Assembly (NCBI GenBank): GCA_014804185.1
Contig: JAAVAG010000058.1
Span: 1 to 24,287, forward strand
Origin: Lachnospiraceae bacterium
GTDB lineage: Bacteria; Bacillota; Clostridia; Lachnospirales; Lachnospiraceae
Reading direction: 5' to 3'
Length of the DNA stretch: 24,287 nucleotides
Every line of letters starts with the position of its first letter. Within the stretch, counting starts at the first letter, position 1. A model generated the notes under the pieces. It did not search any database, was not told the DNA's origin, and saw nothing but the letters and a program-made list of their open reading frames with translations. The translations under genes were made by a program, and so were the position numbers. Shown piece after piece: positions 23,311 to 24,287 of this stretch.

Positions 23311-24287
23311 CCCCACTTCCTTTCCTCCAAAGATACCGCCCGGCCTCCTCTGGCCGACTCATAGACCGCCAGCATCAGCCGCAGGCTGTCCTCCACTCCG
23401 TCCAGTTCCATACCAAAGCTTTTACCCGTGCGCAGGCAGTCATAAAAATCCGCAATGCATCCCGCATGTCCGCTTCCCCAGTAACTTTTTCCCAGCGGTC
23501 TTGCGGCAGCCGTCTCCGGCCTCTCCACGCGCCCGTCCCGATAAAAGAAAGTCACATGGGGTTCCTCGATACGGATTGTTGCCCGTTCACACGCGATCTC
23601 AATGATGGGAGGCGCATCGTCACAGTACGCCGTGGTCGCATAGAAACTGGCCGCCGCGTTTTCATATTGAATGTATGCCTCCATGGTATCTTCCACTTCT
23701 ATTATTCCTTTCAGATGGTGGTTGGCCATGCACGCATCCACCCACACCGGCCTGCCAAGAAAGCAGCACAGCAGATCCAGCGTGTGGACGGCCTGATTGA
23801 TCAGCACACCGCCGCCCTCCGTGGAAAGCCTGCCCCGCCAGCCGCTCTGCGTATAATATTCCGCGCTTCTGCTCCAGGTCACCAGTCCCCTGGCTCCCCG
23901 AACCGCACCGCACTCTCCGCTCTCCAGCACCTGTTTTGCGATCCGGACACTGTCATTGTACCGGTTCTGAAAGCAGAAGCCCAGCTTTTTATCCGACCGC
24001 TCCACCGCTGCTTTCAGTTCCCGGTACTGCTCCCGGGAAATCGCCGGCGGCTTTTCCATAAACACATGGATCCCTCGCTTCAGCGCATGCACCGCCATTG
24101 GTACATGCAGATAGTGGGGCGTACAGATGTGAAGAACGTCCGGTTTCTCACGGACAAGCATCTCCTCCAGGCAGTCATAAGCACGTCCCCCGAAACGGTC
24201 TGCAAAGTCCCGCGCCCTCTCCGGCACAATATCCGCAAACCCGACGATCTCACAATCCTCTGTCTGACAAAGGCTCTGCGCATGCAC
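23307..24287 (-). CDS. Gfo/Idh/MocA family oxidoreductase, N-terminus cut by window edge
   Basis: About 327 codons are in the window; the start lies beyond 24287. What remains begins at the end of the Rossmann glycine loop (HAQSL), so roughly 15-20 residues are missing. Family marks are GFADIVPERARDFADRFG, HICTPHYLHVPMAVHAL, the EKP motif in HVFMEKPPAIS (catalytic Lys), and the sugar-site His in LINQAVHTLDLL. Such enzymes oxidise or reduce sugars and sugar alcohols, or make unsaturated glycoside intermediates, with NAD(P). The stop codon is overlapped by the start of the isomerase gene, indicating coupled translation. Confidence 0.93.
   Translation of the reverse strand: MHAQSLCQTEDCEIVGFADIVPERARDFADRFGGRAYDCLEEMLVREKPDVLHICTPHYLHVPMAVHALKRGIHVFMEKPPAISREQYRELKAAVERSDKKLGFCFQNRYNDSVRIAKQVLESGECGAVRGARGLVTWSRSAEYYTQSGWRGRLSTEGGGVLINQAVHTLDLLCCFLGRPVWVDACMANHHLKGIIEVEDTMEAYIQYENAAASFYATTAYCDDAPPIIEIACERATIRIEEPHVTFFYRDGRVERPETAAARPLGKSYWGSGHAGCIADFYDCLRTGKSFGMELDGVEDSLRLMLAVYESARGGRAVSLEERKWG

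Noticed and set aside
1..24287. CRISPR arrays, insertion sequences, tRNA or rRNA genes
   Set aside because: I found no regularly spaced repeats, transposase-like proteins or recognisable RNA gene segments while reading both strands.

Overview
The window reads as low-to-medium GC Firmicutes DNA, most likely a gut Lachnospiraceae (Clostridia). Supports are the order ftsH-uvrC-hprK-glucokinase-murB-rapZ-whiA-HPr-like, clean GGAGG-type ribosome binding sites, a bile salt hydrolase (typical of gut bacteria), and close family matches throughout. Species assignment is inference. Nothing mobile is visible: I see no transposase, phage gene, CRISPR array, tRNA or rRNA.

Layout. 1-1004: the tail of a GGDEF protein (+) meets a HAD-like/GNAT acetyltransferase (-), their ends overlapping. 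1078-1678: a cyclophilin with its own promoter and a terminator that includes its stop codon. 1826-3773 (-): class II fructose-bisphosphate aldolase and, upstream of it, a YegS/BmrU-type lipid kinase. 3796-13067 (-): a single tightly packed operon of about 9.2 kb, ftsH-uvrC-hprK-glcK-murB-rapZ-whiA-crh, with a good sigma-A promoter at its start and a strong hairpin terminator at its end. 13183-14942 (+): pyrG, divergent from ftsH. 14965-16092 (-): thioredoxin and trmB. 16186-17672 (+): a D,D-carboxypeptidase with an unusual arginine-rich tail. 17672-22312 (-): a five-gene unit of bile salt hydrolase, FapA/DUF342 protein, CheX-type phosphatase, stand-alone CheY-type receiver and a DEDDh exonuclease with a cysteine cluster. 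22328-24287 (-): a TIM-barrel sugar isomerase/epimerase and a Gfo/Idh/MocA oxidoreductase cut by the window edge, translationally coupled and ended by a terminator.

How genes fit together. The big operon joins membrane proteolysis (FtsH) and DNA repair (UvrC) to a carbon-regulation and cell-wall set. HprK phosphorylates Ser46 of HPr-type proteins. The last gene encodes an HPr-like protein that keeps Ser46 but has Gly where the phosphotransfer His15 should be, so it should be a regulatory Crh-like target and not a PTS carrier. The ROK glucokinase, MurB, RapZ and WhiA sit between kinase and target.

The most unusual region is the bsh-fapA-cheX-cheY-exonuclease unit: a complete-looking phosphatase/receiver pair with no kinase, receptor or flagellar gene nearby, apparently co-transcribed with a bile acid enzyme. 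Its biological meaning is inference, but the gene spacing and overlaps are directly visible.
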